Shown: piece by piece, positions 18,072 to 27,248 of the stretch
How positions within the stretch are numbered: the stretch's first letter is position 1
Layout: each line of letters opens with the position of its first letter
From: JBGQOJ01 sp052119585
Lineage (GTDB): Bacteria > Pseudomonadota > Alphaproteobacteria > Rhodobacterales > Rhodobacteraceae
Direction of reading: 5' to 3'
Assembly: GCF_052119585.1 (NCBI RefSeq)
Contig: NZ_JBGQOJ010000001.1
Location: 1-64,000, forward strand
DNA length: 64,000 nucleotides
Program-made: the position numbers and the translations under genes
Notes under the pieces: generated by a model
Told to the model about the DNA's origin: nothing
The model's database searches: none
The model's input: the letters and a program-made list of their open reading frames with translations, nothing else

Positions 18072-19024
18072 GCGGGCAGCCTAGCAGCCCTGTCATCCGC
18101 TGGCGAGTTCGAGCGTATGGCAATCGCAACGCCCGACACAAGAATTGCGGCGATGCCCAATGTCGTGGACAGGTCCGGCACCTCTGCCCACAATAAAATG
18201 GCCCAAAGCGTGGCCGAGACCAGCAGCGAATACTCGAACACGGCGACGAAACTCGCCTCGGCCAGTTGATAGGCGCGGATCGTGAACCCGACACCGACAA
18301 TCGACGCAACGCCCTGCACCACCGTCCAGATCAGGAAGGTCGCCGTCGGCGTCACCCAGCCCCGCGTCAGGAAACCGTCGCCACCGGGCAGAACCGGCAA
18401 CGGATGAAGGGCAAGAACCACCACCCCGCAGGCGCCCATCGCCCCCATAAGCACAAAGAAACCGGCCAGCAGCGTCAGCGTCCCCTCGCCCGCGCACCAG
18501 CGACGCGTCGCCAGATTGCCAAGGGCATAGACCGCGCCCGCGATCGTCGGGAAGATCGACGCGATGGTCAAAGAACCCGCATCCGGTTGCAGCACCAGCA
18601 CCGTGCCCGCAAACCCCAAAAGCGCCGCGCCCACGCGCCAGACCCCGACCCGTTCGCCAAAAAACACAACGGAAAAGATCAAGACCCAGATCGGGGCGGT
18701 GAACAGCCCCGCAACCACCTGCGCGATGGGCATGAACCCCAGACAGCCGAAATAGATCAACATCGCCGTGGCCGACAGACCGCTGCGCAACAGCACCGCG
18801 CCGGCCCGTTTCGGCCAAAGGCGAATGTTCCGCAGGCGGGCAATACCGGCAAGGATGCACAGCGCCAGACCGGCGCGGATCAGATGGAACTGCCATAGCC
18901 CGCCATCCTGCGCCAACACCTTGATAAAGTTGTCGACAAGCCCAAACAGCGCCATGGCCAGCAGTACCAGACTTGCGGCCATCAACGGGCTGTTCTGCGT
19001 CGTGCTGTTCATTCTGCGATCCAT
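18068..19024 (-). CDS. EamA-family DMT transporter
   Basis: A 318-residue inner-membrane protein with about ten hydrophobic helices arranged as two EamA repeats, typical of drug/metabolite exporters. ATG 19024 (MDRRMNSTTQ) is chosen, with GGGA a few bases before. ATG 19042 and ATG 19015 are possible. It overlaps the sulfotransferase gene by ATGA and is divergent from the acyl-CoA synthetase gene at 19099, sharing a 74-base promoter gap. The substrate is unknown. Confidence 0.9.
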   Translation of the reverse strand: MDRRMNSTTQNSPLMAASLVLLAMALFGLVDNFIKVLAQDGGLWQFHLIRAGLALCILAGIARLRNIRLWPKRAGAVLLRSGLSATAMLIYFGCLGFMPIAQVVAGLFTAPIWVLIFSVVFFGERVGVWRVGAALLGFAGTVLVLQPDAGSLTIASIFPTIAGAVYALGNLATRRWCAGEGTLTLLAGFFVLMGAMGACGVVVLALHPLPVLPGGDGFLTRGWVTPTATFLIWTVVQGVASIVGVGFTIRAYQLAEASFVAVFEYSLLVSATLWAILLWAEVPDLSTTLGIAAILVSGVAIAIRSNSPADDRAARLPA

Positions 19025-19098
19025 GCTGTTTCCCATTTGCATGGGGCATAGGTTGCAAATACTCTAGCGCAAAAGCGACATCGTCTTGGGAGGGACAC

Positions 19099-20724
19099 AT
19101 GGGTTGGATGGCAGACGAACGCGGCCTTGAGAAATGCGCAGCGAACCATATTCCGCTAACGCCATTGTCGCACCTCAACCGGGCCCTGAAAGTCTTTCCC
19201 GAGGTCGAGGCGCTGGTCTATGGCGACACCCGCCGGACTTATGCGCAATACCACGCCCGCGTGTCGCGGCTGGCTTCGGCGCTCAGGAAGGTGGGCGTAA
19301 AGCCGGGCGATGTGGTCGCAACCCTGCTGCCCAACATCCCCGCCCAGGCCGAGGCGCATTTCGGCGTGCCCGCTGCGGGGGCCATTCTGAACACGATCAA
19401 CATCCGTCTGGATGTGGATACCGTCGCCTATATCTTTGAACACGGCGGCGCGATGGTGGTTTTGGTCGACACCCAGTTCCTGCCTCTGGCAGAGGCCGCC
19501 GCCCGGCGCATGGGGAAATCCGCCCCCGCCTTGATAGAGGTTTGCGACGAGCAGGCGGACTTCCCGGCGACCGGCAATTACACCGAATACGAGGATTTTC
19601 TGGCCACCGGCGACCCGCAATTCCCTTGGCTGATGCCCGAAGACGAATGGGAAAGCCTTGCGCTGAACTATACCTCGGGCACAACGGGGCGCCCCAAGGG
19701 CGTCGTCTATCATCATCGCGGCACCTATCTGATGACGATGGGCACCGTAATCTCGTGGAAAATGGTGCTGCATCCGCGCTATCTGACCATCGTGCCGCTG
19801 TTTCATTGCAACGGCTGGAACCACACCTGGATGATGCCGGTTCTGGGCGGAACGGTCGTCTGCTGCCGCGACGTGACGGCGGCGGCCATCTACAATGCCA
19901 TCGCCGATGAAAAGGTCACGCATTTCGGTGGCGCGCCGATCGTGCTGAACATGATCATCCACGCCGCCCCCGCCGCCCGCCGCGACTTTGACCACACCGT
20001 CGAGGTGTTTACCGCAGGCGCCCCGCCCGCCGCTGCGACCCTTGCCGCAATTGAAACGCTGGGCTTCAACATCACGCAGGTCTACGGGCTGACGGAAACC
20101 TACGGCCATGTCACCGAATGCATCTGGCGCGATGAATGGAATGATCTGGATCAGGCCGAAAAAGCCGCGATCAAGGCGCGTCAGGGCGCCGCCATGCCGA
20201 TGATGGAGGACATCACCGTATTGGACCCGAACATGGCGCAGGTACCAATGGACGGTGCCACACAGGGCGAGATCATGATCCGCGGCAATTCGGTGATGAA
20301 GGGCTATCTGAAGAACCCCGAAGCCACCAAAGAGGCCTTTGCGGGCGGCTATTTCCACACCGGGGACCTGGCCTTCCAGCACCCTGACAGCTATATCCAG
20401 ATCGCCGACCGCGCCAAGGACATCATCATTTCGGGCGGGGAAAACATATCGTCGGTCGAGGTCGAGGGCGCATTGATGCACCACCCCGCCGTGTTGTTGT
20501 GCGCCGTGGTGGCCAAGCCTGACGAGAAATGGGGCGAAGTGCCCTGCGCCTTTGTCGAACTGAAAGAGGGGGCCAATGCAACCGCCGAGGAACTGATCGC
20601 CTTTGCCCGCACACGGCTTGCAGGGTTCAAGACCCCCAAGGCGGTCATCTTTCAGGAACTGCCCAAAACCTCGACCGGGAAAATCCAGAAATTCGAACTG
20701 CGGGCGATTGCCAGATCCCTATGA
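19099..20724 (+). CDS. Acyl-CoA synthetase, AMP-forming (DmdB-like)
   Basis: A 541-residue ligase that activates a carboxylic acid through an acyl-AMP to its CoA ester. The P-loop YTSGTTGRPKG lies near residue 192, with QVYGLTETYG near 330, the hinge GYFHTGDLA near 415, and the catalytic lysine in KTSTGKIQKFELR near 525. ATG 19099 follows GGGAGGG at the right distance. Size and motif wording resemble the DmdB group (methylmercaptopropionate-CoA ligase) and medium-chain ligases. It may feed the acyl-CoA dehydrogenase cluster 7 kb upstream; exact substrate is open. Confidence 0.92.
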   Translation: MGWMADERGLEKCAANHIPLTPLSHLNRALKVFPEVEALVYGDTRRTYAQYHARVSRLASALRKVGVKPGDVVATLLPNIPAQAEAHFGVPAAGAILNTINIRLDVDTVAYIFEHGGAMVVLVDTQFLPLAEAAARRMGKSAPALIEVCDEQADFPATGNYTEYEDFLATGDPQFPWLMPEDEWESLALNYTSGTTGRPKGVVYHHRGTYLMTMGTVISWKMVLHPRYLTIVPLFHCNGWNHTWMMPVLGGTVVCCRDVTAAAIYNAIADEKVTHFGGAPIVLNMIIHAAPAARRDFDHTVEVFTAGAPPAAATLAAIETLGFNITQVYGLTETYGHVTECIWRDEWNDLDQAEKAAIKARQGAAMPMMEDITVLDPNMAQVPMDGATQGEIMIRGNSVMKGYLKNPEATKEAFAGGYFHTGDLAFQHPDSYIQIADRAKDIIISGGENISSVEVEGALMHHPAVLLCAVVAKPDEKWGEVPCAFVELKEGANATAEELIAFARTRLAGFKTPKAVIFQELPKTSTGKIQKFELRAIARSL

Positions 20725-20809
20725 CGCGATGCCGGTTGAGCATTGTGACGGGCTCTGCCCTGCGCTATCGTGTTTTCAACGATAACAAGAGCAGGGCACG
20801 TGCCATTTC

Positions 20810-21826
20810 ATGACGGCGCTTTCCCAATATCAGCGACTGGAAAGTCAGGGCCTGTGGCGCGATAGCCCCGATGCCCAGCGACGCGAAGTGATCGTGTCCT
20901 TTGGCGATGCCACGCTGGTGATTTCCGACAAGAACGACCGCGCCATCGCCCATTGGTCCCTGCCCGCGATTTCCCGCGTGAACCCCGCAGAACGGCCCGC
21001 AGTTTTCAGCCCCGACCTTGACGGCGCCGAAACACTGGAACTGGAAGACGACGTGATGATCGGCGCGATCGAGAAGGTCCGCACGGCCATCGCAAAAAGC
21101 CGCCCGCAACCCGGCCGTCTTCGCCTTGCGATGCTGGGGCTCAGCTTTTCCACCGTTGCCGCGCTGGCCATCTTCTGGCTGCCCGACGCGCTGATCCAGC
21201 ACACGGTCTCTGTCGTTCCGACCGCCAAGCGGGCAGAGATCGGCCAGACCCTGTTGTCCGAGATCCGACGCCTGACCGGCGCGCCCTGTGCGGCGACGCT
21301 TGGCCAGAAATCCCTGCAAAAACTGAACACGCGCCTTCTGGGTGCACGACGCGGCGATCTTGTGGTGCTGGCATCCGGCGCACGGCAATCGGCGCATTTG
21401 CCCGGCGGACTTATCCTGCTGAACCGCGAGCTGATCGAGAACTACGAAGAACCCGATGTCGTTGCGGGTTTCGTTCTGGCCGAGGCCGCCCGCGCGAAGG
21501 CCGTTGATCCACTGGAAAGGTTGCTCCGCGCCAGCGGCCTGCGCACCAGCTTTACCCTTTTGACCACCGGCGAGGTGTCCGAGAACACGCTGGTGGCCTA
21601 TGCGCAGACGCTGATGACAGGGCGCCCGGACCCGATCGCAAACGACGTTCTTCTGGCGGCGTTTGCTAAGGCAGAGGTTCGCTCCTCTCCCTATGGGTAT
21701 GCGCTGGACCGCACCGGCGAGACCACATTGCCCCTGATAGAGGCCGATCCGTTTCAGGATGGCGGCCAACGCCAGATCATGACCGACGGCGAATGGGTCA
21801 GCCTGCAAGGTATCTGCGGCGGATAA
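20810..21826 (+). CDS. Membrane-anchored protein resembling an M48 peptidase without its zinc motif
   Basis: A 338-residue protein with a soluble N-terminal part, one hydrophobic helix near residues 107-125 and a C-terminal domain. SAHLPGGLILLNRELIEN near 197-214 closely follows the FALPGG...R+ll pattern of M48 metalloproteases. The next helix VVAGFVLAEAARAKAVDPL sits where HExxH should be, but both histidines and the pattern are missing. It is therefore probably a pseudo-protease. The cysteines near 160 and 336 may pair. Similar unannotated proteins occur in relatives as far as I recall. Confidence 0.75.
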   Translation: MTALSQYQRLESQGLWRDSPDAQRREVIVSFGDATLVISDKNDRAIAHWSLPAISRVNPAERPAVFSPDLDGAETLELEDDVMIGAIEKVRTAIAKSRPQPGRLRLAMLGLSFSTVAALAIFWLPDALIQHTVSVVPTAKRAEIGQTLLSEIRRLTGAPCAATLGQKSLQKLNTRLLGARRGDLVVLASGARQSAHLPGGLILLNRELIENYEEPDVVAGFVLAEAARAKAVDPLERLLRASGLRTSFTLLTTGEVSENTLVAYAQTLMTGRPDPIANDVLLAAFAKAEVRSSPYGYALDRTGETTLPLIEADPFQDGGQRQIMTDGEWVSLQGICGG

Positions 21827-21828
21827 GA

Positions 21829-21856
21829 AAAAGCCCCGCGCGCAGGCAGGGCTTTC
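21829..21856 (-). terminator. Hairpin terminator between convergent genes
   Basis: AAAGCCC (21830-21836) pairs with GGGCTTT (21849-21855) around a 12-base GC-rich loop. Read on the minus strand the stem ends in GGGGCTTTTTC, a good intrinsic terminator for the SPOR gene. It may also stop transcription from the plus strand. Confidence 0.75.
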
Positions 21857-21876
21857 AGGCTTGGACTTTGCCGAAA

Positions 21877-23055
21877 TCAGTTGCGCGGAAACGCATCGCG
21901 GAACCCGGCGCGGCGCGCGACGTTCAAACCTGCGGCCAGTTGCGCGGGCGATCCGAACGGCCCCGCGACGACGATCTGCAAAGGTTTGCCGCGTTTCGTG
22001 ATACTGACCAACTGCACGGGCAACCCGAAGGACTGTAGCCGGGATGCGGTCTTTTGCGCGTTCGTCGCAACACCAAAGGTGCCAACCTGAACATAGCGGT
22101 GGGCAAGTGTTCCGGCCTGCTGCGGCAGCGCGGCACGGGCTTTGACCGCTGTCGCCACCTTTTGCACACGCGGCGTCACCGTCTTGGTCGAGGCGGTCAG
22201 GCGGGTCTGGCGCACCTGTTCAACGCGCGCCGCCTTGGCTACGACCAGCTTGCGCGGGACGGTATTTGTCCAAATCTGCTCCATCTGGGCCTGTCCCTGC
22301 GCGGTTCCAAGACCGCGGCTTGGGTTGAGGCGGCCATCATCCCAAGCGGCGCGATAGCCCTTTGGAATGGCGGGCACAGGTGCGGACGATGTGCTGATTA
22401 CGCTTGGCATGACCTGCGGCGCCATCGTGGTCACATAGCGGACGCCGTTTACCGGGTCTTGTGTTTGCGGGCCGCAGCGCACCGGCATGCCGCTGGAAAT
22501 ATTGATATACTGCCGCCCGATGACGGACAGTTGCGTGCACAGCTCTGACAGGGTCATCGAAACCGGCGCGCGCTTTGCCTGTGCGGGTTTTTGTGGTTTC
22601 GCCGCAGCAACAGCCGTGCGGCGGGGCTGCGAGATATTGGAGGCGACGGTGGCCATCGGGCGACCGACGCGTTCGGGCCGTGCCGTGTAGGCCCGCACGG
22701 GTGTGCTCGCGACAGGGGGCGGCGCCATCACAATGCGCGGCGCGGCCTGAAACGTGGCGGCGGGTGCGCTCTCGACAAGGGGGGCCTGGGCAAACGCGAC
22801 AGGGCCGGCGGGGGTCGGCTTCATCCCGCATATCTGCTTGCGGCTGCGCGTCACGCGCGGAATCCAGCGGGTCGCACCGGCGACGCCGGCGCGCACGAAG
22901 ACGCATCCAGTGCTATCGACATATTGTGCGGATTTGTAGCTTTCGGGCGGAAACTCTGCCGGAGCGTCCGCATCCCGAAGGCTTTGGGCATGACCCGCAG
23001 TGGTCCCGATCAAGGCTGCGGATACAATCAGAGTCACGGCTTGTAAGAATTTCAT
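21877..23055 (-). CDS. SPOR-domain envelope protein
   Basis: A 392-residue exported protein with a signal peptide (MKFLQAVTLIVSAALIGTTA, cleavage near AGHAQ). A short Cys-containing N-terminal domain (TGCVFVRAGVAG near 50) is followed by a long Ala/Pro/Lys-rich linker. The C-terminal SPOR domain at about 312-390 (RYVQVGTFG, GPFGSPAQLAAGLNVAR) binds denuded peptidoglycan glycan strands, so the protein probably sits at the septum or poles. It is followed by a clear terminator. No catalytic domain is seen. Confidence 0.9.
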   Translation of the reverse strand: MKFLQAVTLIVSAALIGTTAGHAQSLRDADAPAEFPPESYKSAQYVDSTGCVFVRAGVAGATRWIPRVTRSRKQICGMKPTPAGPVAFAQAPLVESAPAATFQAAPRIVMAPPPVASTPVRAYTARPERVGRPMATVASNISQPRRTAVAAAKPQKPAQAKRAPVSMTLSELCTQLSVIGRQYINISSGMPVRCGPQTQDPVNGVRYVTTMAPQVMPSVISTSSAPVPAIPKGYRAAWDDGRLNPSRGLGTAQGQAQMEQIWTNTVPRKLVVAKAARVEQVRQTRLTASTKTVTPRVQKVATAVKARAALPQQAGTLAHRYVQVGTFGVATNAQKTASRLQSFGLPVQLVSITKRGKPLQIVVAGPFGSPAQLAAGLNVARRAGFRDAFPRN

Positions 23056-23123
23056 TAGTGCCCCCGCACAGTATTTAGTGGAATACTGCCCGAAGACACC
23101 AATTTAGTAAAGGATAAAGCGCC

Positions 23124-23756
23124 CTATTTAGTCCCGAACATGCGGTCACCCGCATCACCTAGTCCCGGCACAATATATCCATGCTCGTTCAGCCGTTCAT
23201 CTACCGCTGCTGTGACAATCGGCACATCCGGATGTGCCTCTTTCATCCGCGCGATGCCTTCGGGGGCGGCCAGAAGGCACATGAAACGGATGTTGCTGGC
23301 GCCCGCTTTTTTCAACAGGTCAATCGCCGCGACCGACGAATTCCCGGTAGCCAGCATCGGATCGACCGCAATCACCAGACGGTCTTCCAGCTCTGTCGGC
23401 ACCTTGAAATAGTATTGCACCGGCTTTAGCGTCGCCTCGTCGCGGTAGAGCCCGACAAACCCGACCCGCGCCGAGGGGATCAGTTCCAGCACGCCATCCA
23501 GCAGCCCGTTGCCCGCCCGAAGAATAGAGATCAGCGCCAGTTTCTTGCCCGCCAGAACCGGCGCATCCATGGTCTGGATCGGGGTCTCGATGCGCTGCGT
23601 CGTCATCTCCAGTTCCCGCGTGATCTCGTAGGCCAGAAGCTGGCTGATCTCGCGCAGCAACTGGCGGAAATGCGCGGTCGGCGTGGTCTTGTCGCGCATG
23701 ATGGTCAGCTTGTGCTGAACCAGCGGGTGGGTGACGATGGTCAGGTGCTCTTGCAT
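23124..23756 (-). CDS. upp: Uracil phosphoribosyltransferase
   Basis: A 210-residue cytosolic enzyme making UMP from uracil and PRPP. The PRPP loop IAVDPMLATGNSS lies near residues 128-140, and the uracil-binding tail GYIVPGLGDAGDR near 193-205. It is the last gene of the salvage operon, and its start overlaps the adenosine deaminase stop by ATGA. Length and motifs are normal. Confidence 0.97.
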   Translation of the reverse strand: MQEHLTIVTHPLVQHKLTIMRDKTTPTAHFRQLLREISQLLAYEITRELEMTTQRIETPIQTMDAPVLAGKKLALISILRAGNGLLDGVLELIPSARVGFVGLYRDEATLKPVQYYFKVPTELEDRLVIAVDPMLATGNSSVAAIDLLKKAGASNIRFMCLLAAPEGIARMKEAHPDVPIVTAAVDERLNEHGYIVPGLGDAGDRMFGTK

Positions 23757-24742
23757 CAGGCGGTCTCCAGTTTCTTGAGGATTTTGTCGCGCGTCACGTC
23801 ATCGCAAAAAGCGGCGCGGGCGGCGGTTATGTTGATCTCGCGCACGACATCGGCATCCCAGCCGAACGTGCGGTGCAGCATGTCGAATTCGTGGTCCATC
23901 GTGGTGTGAAAGAACGGCGGATCATCGGTGCTGACGGTCACCTTCAGCCCGGCCTTGCGCAGCTTTTCGATCGGGTGCGACGCCCAGTCGGAATAGACCC
24001 CCAGCGCCACGTTCGATCCGGGGCAAACCTCCAGCACGATGTTCTGCTCGCCCAGTTCGTCAACCAGTCGGGGGTCTTCGATGGCGCGCACGCCGTGGCC
24101 GATCCGCTCTACCTTCAGGTGGGTCAGCGCGTCGCGCACCGATTGCGGCCCGCCCCATTCCCCCGCATGCGCGGTCAGGCGCAATCCGGCCTCTCGGGCC
24201 ATGTCGAAGGCATAGGCGAAATCGGACAGCCTGCCCGCGCTCTCGTCGCCCGCCACACCGAACCCGACGATCCAGTCGCCCGCCGTTTCCGCAGCACAGC
24301 GCGCGGTTTTGCGGGCCTGATCGCGGCCGAAATGCCGGACGGCGGTAATCACGCCGCGCAAAACGATGCCGTCGCGCTTTTCCGCCAGATCGGCGGCTTC
24401 GCGGATCGCGTGCAGATATTCCTTCCACGCGGACACATCGCCCTTGCCGCAGAAATCCGGCGACAGAAAGGTTTCGGAATAGATCACGCCGTTCGCCGCT
24501 GATTGTTCCAGCACGGCCAGCGTCAGACAGTAGAAGTCCTCTGGCGATTTCAGCGTGGTGCAGGCGGCTTCGTAAACCCGCAGGAAATGGACAAAATCAT
24601 CATAGGCGTAATGGCCCTCGGTGTCGAAGATACCCGACAGGTCCATCTTCTTTTCCTTGGCCAGCCCGCGAATGAAACCGGGGGGGGCCGCACCTTCAAG
24701 ATGGAGGTGCAGTTCAACCTTGGGGGTGCCGATGAATGCCAT
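23756..24742 (-). CDS. add: Adenosine deaminase
   Basis: A 328-residue zinc enzyme converting (deoxy)adenosine to (deoxy)inosine. The metal site HLHLEGA lies near residues 12-18, the third metal histidine in LTAHAGEWGGP near 193, and the catalytic SHP-like and STDDPPFF segments near 260-280. ATG 24742 overlaps the deoB stop (ATGA); a longer frame to 24898 is rejected. Adenine deaminases of the same superfamily are an alternative, but GGPxS and DDP wording fit both. In this operon it feeds purine nucleosides to salvage. Confidence 0.92.
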   Translation of the reverse strand: MAFIGTPKVELHLHLEGAAPPGFIRGLAKEKKMDLSGIFDTEGHYAYDDFVHFLRVYEAACTTLKSPEDFYCLTLAVLEQSAANGVIYSETFLSPDFCGKGDVSAWKEYLHAIREAADLAEKRDGIVLRGVITAVRHFGRDQARKTARCAAETAGDWIVGFGVAGDESAGRLSDFAYAFDMAREAGLRLTAHAGEWGGPQSVRDALTHLKVERIGHGVRAIEDPRLVDELGEQNIVLEVCPGSNVALGVYSDWASHPIEKLRKAGLKVTVSTDDPPFFHTTMDHEFDMLHRTFGWDADVVREINITAARAAFCDDVTRDKILKKLETA

Positions 24743-25938
24743 CAGAAAAAGCTCCGTCCTTTGCCTTGCGCAGGCACGCCCAGATGGGCGGCAATGCTGG
24801 CTGCCACATCGGCGAACCCACAAAGCCCGATGTCCCCCATGCCGCGACCGGATGCAAGCACCGGCACACGTTCGCGCGTGTGATCGGTGCCGCGCCATGT
24901 CGGGTCATTGCCGTGGTCGGCGGTGAACAGGATCAGGTCGTCGCCGCGCAGGCCGGCCAGCAATGTGGGCACCTGTGCGTCGAACCATTCCAGCGCGGCG
25001 GCATAGCCCGATACATCGCGGCGGTGTCCGTAAAGGCTGTCGAATTCGACAAAGTTGGCAAAGGTCAGGCTGCCATCCTCGGCGGTTTCGATCAGGTCTT
25101 TCAGGTGGTCCATCAGCACGGCGTCCGTGCCTTTGCGCACCTCGTCGATCCCGCTCATGGAAAATATATCGCCTATCTTTCCAATGGCATAAACCTTGCG
25201 CCCTGCATCCTGCACCCAGTTGCACAGCGTCGGCGCGGGCGGTGCTATAGCATAGTCGTGGCGGTTTCCGGTGCGGGTGAACCCGGTGTCCGGCGAGCCG
25301 ATGAAGGGCCGTGCGATGACCCGCCCCACCTTCATCCTGTGCAGCATCGGCGCAAGGGTCCGGCACAGGTCCAGCAGCCGGTCCAACCCGAAGGTTTCCT
25401 CGTGCGCGGCAATCTGAAGGACGCTGTCGGCAGAGGTATAGACAATGGGCCAGCCGGTTTTCATATGCCGCGCGCCCTCTTCGGCGATGATCACCGTGCC
25501 GGATGCGTGACGGTTGCCCAGCAGCCCGCCGGTTCCGGCGGCAAGGCAGATCTCTGTCACCAGATCGTCGGGGAAACAGGGGTCGGTGTCGGGGAAATAA
25601 TGCCAGTTCCATGGCACCGGAACGCCTGCCAATTCCCAGTGGCCCGATGGCGTATCCTTGCCGCGCGACACCTCTGTCGCGGCGCCCCATACCCCCGTCG
25701 GCACGGCATCCAACCCCGGCGTCACCGCGCCAGAGGCATGCCGGATCGCAGCCCCAAGCCCCAGCGCGTCAAGATGTGGAACCGACAAGGCGCCGCTGCG
25801 CCCGGTTTGCGCCCGCCCCAGCGCACAAGCCTGCGCGATATGCGCCAGCGTGTTGGCGCCCTCGTCGCCGAACTCTGCCGCATCGGGCGCACCGCCGCAG
25901 CCGACGGAATCCAGCACAACCAGAAATGCACGGGCCAT
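24742..25938 (-). CDS. deoB: Phosphopentomutase
   Basis: A 398-residue manganese enzyme that interconverts (deoxy)ribose 1- and 5-phosphate. It begins ARAFLVVLDSVGCGGAPDA with the metal-binding aspartate, has GKDTPSGHWE near 92 with the phosphorylated threonine, and has FTADHGNDPTWRGTDHTRE near 340-360 for the second metal site. ATG 25938 overlaps the deoA stop by ATGA. Typical length for DeoB. Confidence 0.96.
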   Translation of the reverse strand: MARAFLVVLDSVGCGGAPDAAEFGDEGANTLAHIAQACALGRAQTGRSGALSVPHLDALGLGAAIRHASGAVTPGLDAVPTGVWGAATEVSRGKDTPSGHWELAGVPVPWNWHYFPDTDPCFPDDLVTEICLAAGTGGLLGNRHASGTVIIAEEGARHMKTGWPIVYTSADSVLQIAAHEETFGLDRLLDLCRTLAPMLHRMKVGRVIARPFIGSPDTGFTRTGNRHDYAIAPPAPTLCNWVQDAGRKVYAIGKIGDIFSMSGIDEVRKGTDAVLMDHLKDLIETAEDGSLTFANFVEFDSLYGHRRDVSGYAAALEWFDAQVPTLLAGLRGDDLILFTADHGNDPTWRGTDHTRERVPVLASGRGMGDIGLCGFADVAASIAAHLGVPAQGKGRSFF

Positions 25939-27245
25939 CAGGTGATCCTTTGGTAAACGGTGGGGGGAATGTCGGGGTGATCGGGGCCAACTGTGATGGC
26001 GGCACGCACGGCCTGTTCCGCCTGATCCGCCGCCTCTTTGGTGGCGGCATGGATCCGCAGCAAGGGGGTCTTTGCATCCACCGCCTCGCCCAGCGGCCTG
26101 ACATCCGAGAACCCGACAGACGGGTCGATCCGCGCGCCACCGACCAACCGGCCACCGCCCAGATGCACTACCGCCATCCCCAGCGCACGCCCATCCATCG
26201 CTGTGACAATCCCCGGCCTCCCCGCGAACACATCGCGGGTCACGGGGGCCGCAGGCAACCGGTCGCGCCAGCAATTCACAAAATCGGCAGGCCCGCCAAG
26301 GGCGGCCACCATCCGGCCAAATCGTTCCGCCGCCTGACCGCTGTCAATCGCGCGGTGGATCATCGCAGCCCCCTTTGCCAGATCTTCGGCCAAGCCACCG
26401 GACACCAGCAGTTCTGCCCCCAGATCCGCCGTCAGGTCGCAGAGCACAGGATCGACCGCACCGCCCGTCAGCGCCTCCATCACCTCGATGACTTCCAGCG
26501 CATTGCCCATGGCCATCACCAAGGGCTGGTTCATATCGGTGATCAGCGCGGTGGTCGGGCACCCCGCGCCATTCGCCGTATCGACAAGGGATTCCGCAAG
26601 CGCCACGGCCTCGGTCATCGTTGTCATGAACGCGCCCGATCCGACCTTCACATCCAGCACCAGCCCCTGCAACCCCGCCGCCAGCTTCTTGGACAGGATA
26701 GAGGCCGTGATCAGGTCGATGCTTTCGACCGTCGCGGTCACATCGCGCACCGCATAAAGCCGCTTGTCGGCGGGGGCGATCTGCCCGCTGGCGCTGACAA
26801 TCGCGCAACCGATATCGCCCACTATGGCGCGCAGACGGTCCTCGGTCACTTCGGTTTTCAGACCGGGGATCGCCTCCAGCTTGTCCAGCGTGCCGCCCGT
26901 GTGGCCCAGTCCGCGCCCCGAAATCATCGGCACATAGGCACCGCACACCGCCAGCGCCGGGGCAAGCAACAACGACACGCAATCACCGATCCCCCCGGTG
27001 GAATGCTTATCCAGAACGGGGCCCGACACATCCCATGTCAGCACATCGCCGCTGTCGCGCATCGCCATCGTCAGCGCGACGCGCCCGACCTCTCCCAGTC
27101 CGTTCAGGCAGACCGCCATCGCAAAGGCACCCGCCTGCGCGTCGCTGACCGCCCCATTCGCAAGACCATTCGCGAACCAGACCAACGCCCCCCGGTCAGG
27201 CACACGGCCCGCACGCAATTCCGCGATGACGCTACGCGCATCCAT
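25938..27245 (-). CDS. deoA: Thymidine phosphorylase
   Basis: A 435-residue enzyme that splits thymidine or deoxyuridine into base and deoxyribose 1-phosphate. The signature GPVLDKHSTGGIGD lies near residues 74-87 and binds phosphate, and LDVKVGSGAFM near 187 is also diagnostic. It is preceded by cdd with three bases between and followed by deoB with overlap, so products pass straight to phosphopentomutase. Length is typical. Confidence 0.96.
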   Translation of the reverse strand: MDARSVIAELRAGRVPDRGALVWFANGLANGAVSDAQAGAFAMAVCLNGLGEVGRVALTMAMRDSGDVLTWDVSGPVLDKHSTGGIGDCVSLLLAPALAVCGAYVPMISGRGLGHTGGTLDKLEAIPGLKTEVTEDRLRAIVGDIGCAIVSASGQIAPADKRLYAVRDVTATVESIDLITASILSKKLAAGLQGLVLDVKVGSGAFMTTMTEAVALAESLVDTANGAGCPTTALITDMNQPLVMAMGNALEVIEVMEALTGGAVDPVLCDLTADLGAELLVSGGLAEDLAKGAAMIHRAIDSGQAAERFGRMVAALGGPADFVNCWRDRLPAAPVTRDVFAGRPGIVTAMDGRALGMAVVHLGGGRLVGGARIDPSVGFSDVRPLGEAVDAKTPLLRIHAATKEAADQAEQAVRAAITVGPDHPDIPPTVYQRIT

Positions 27246-27248
27246 GGA

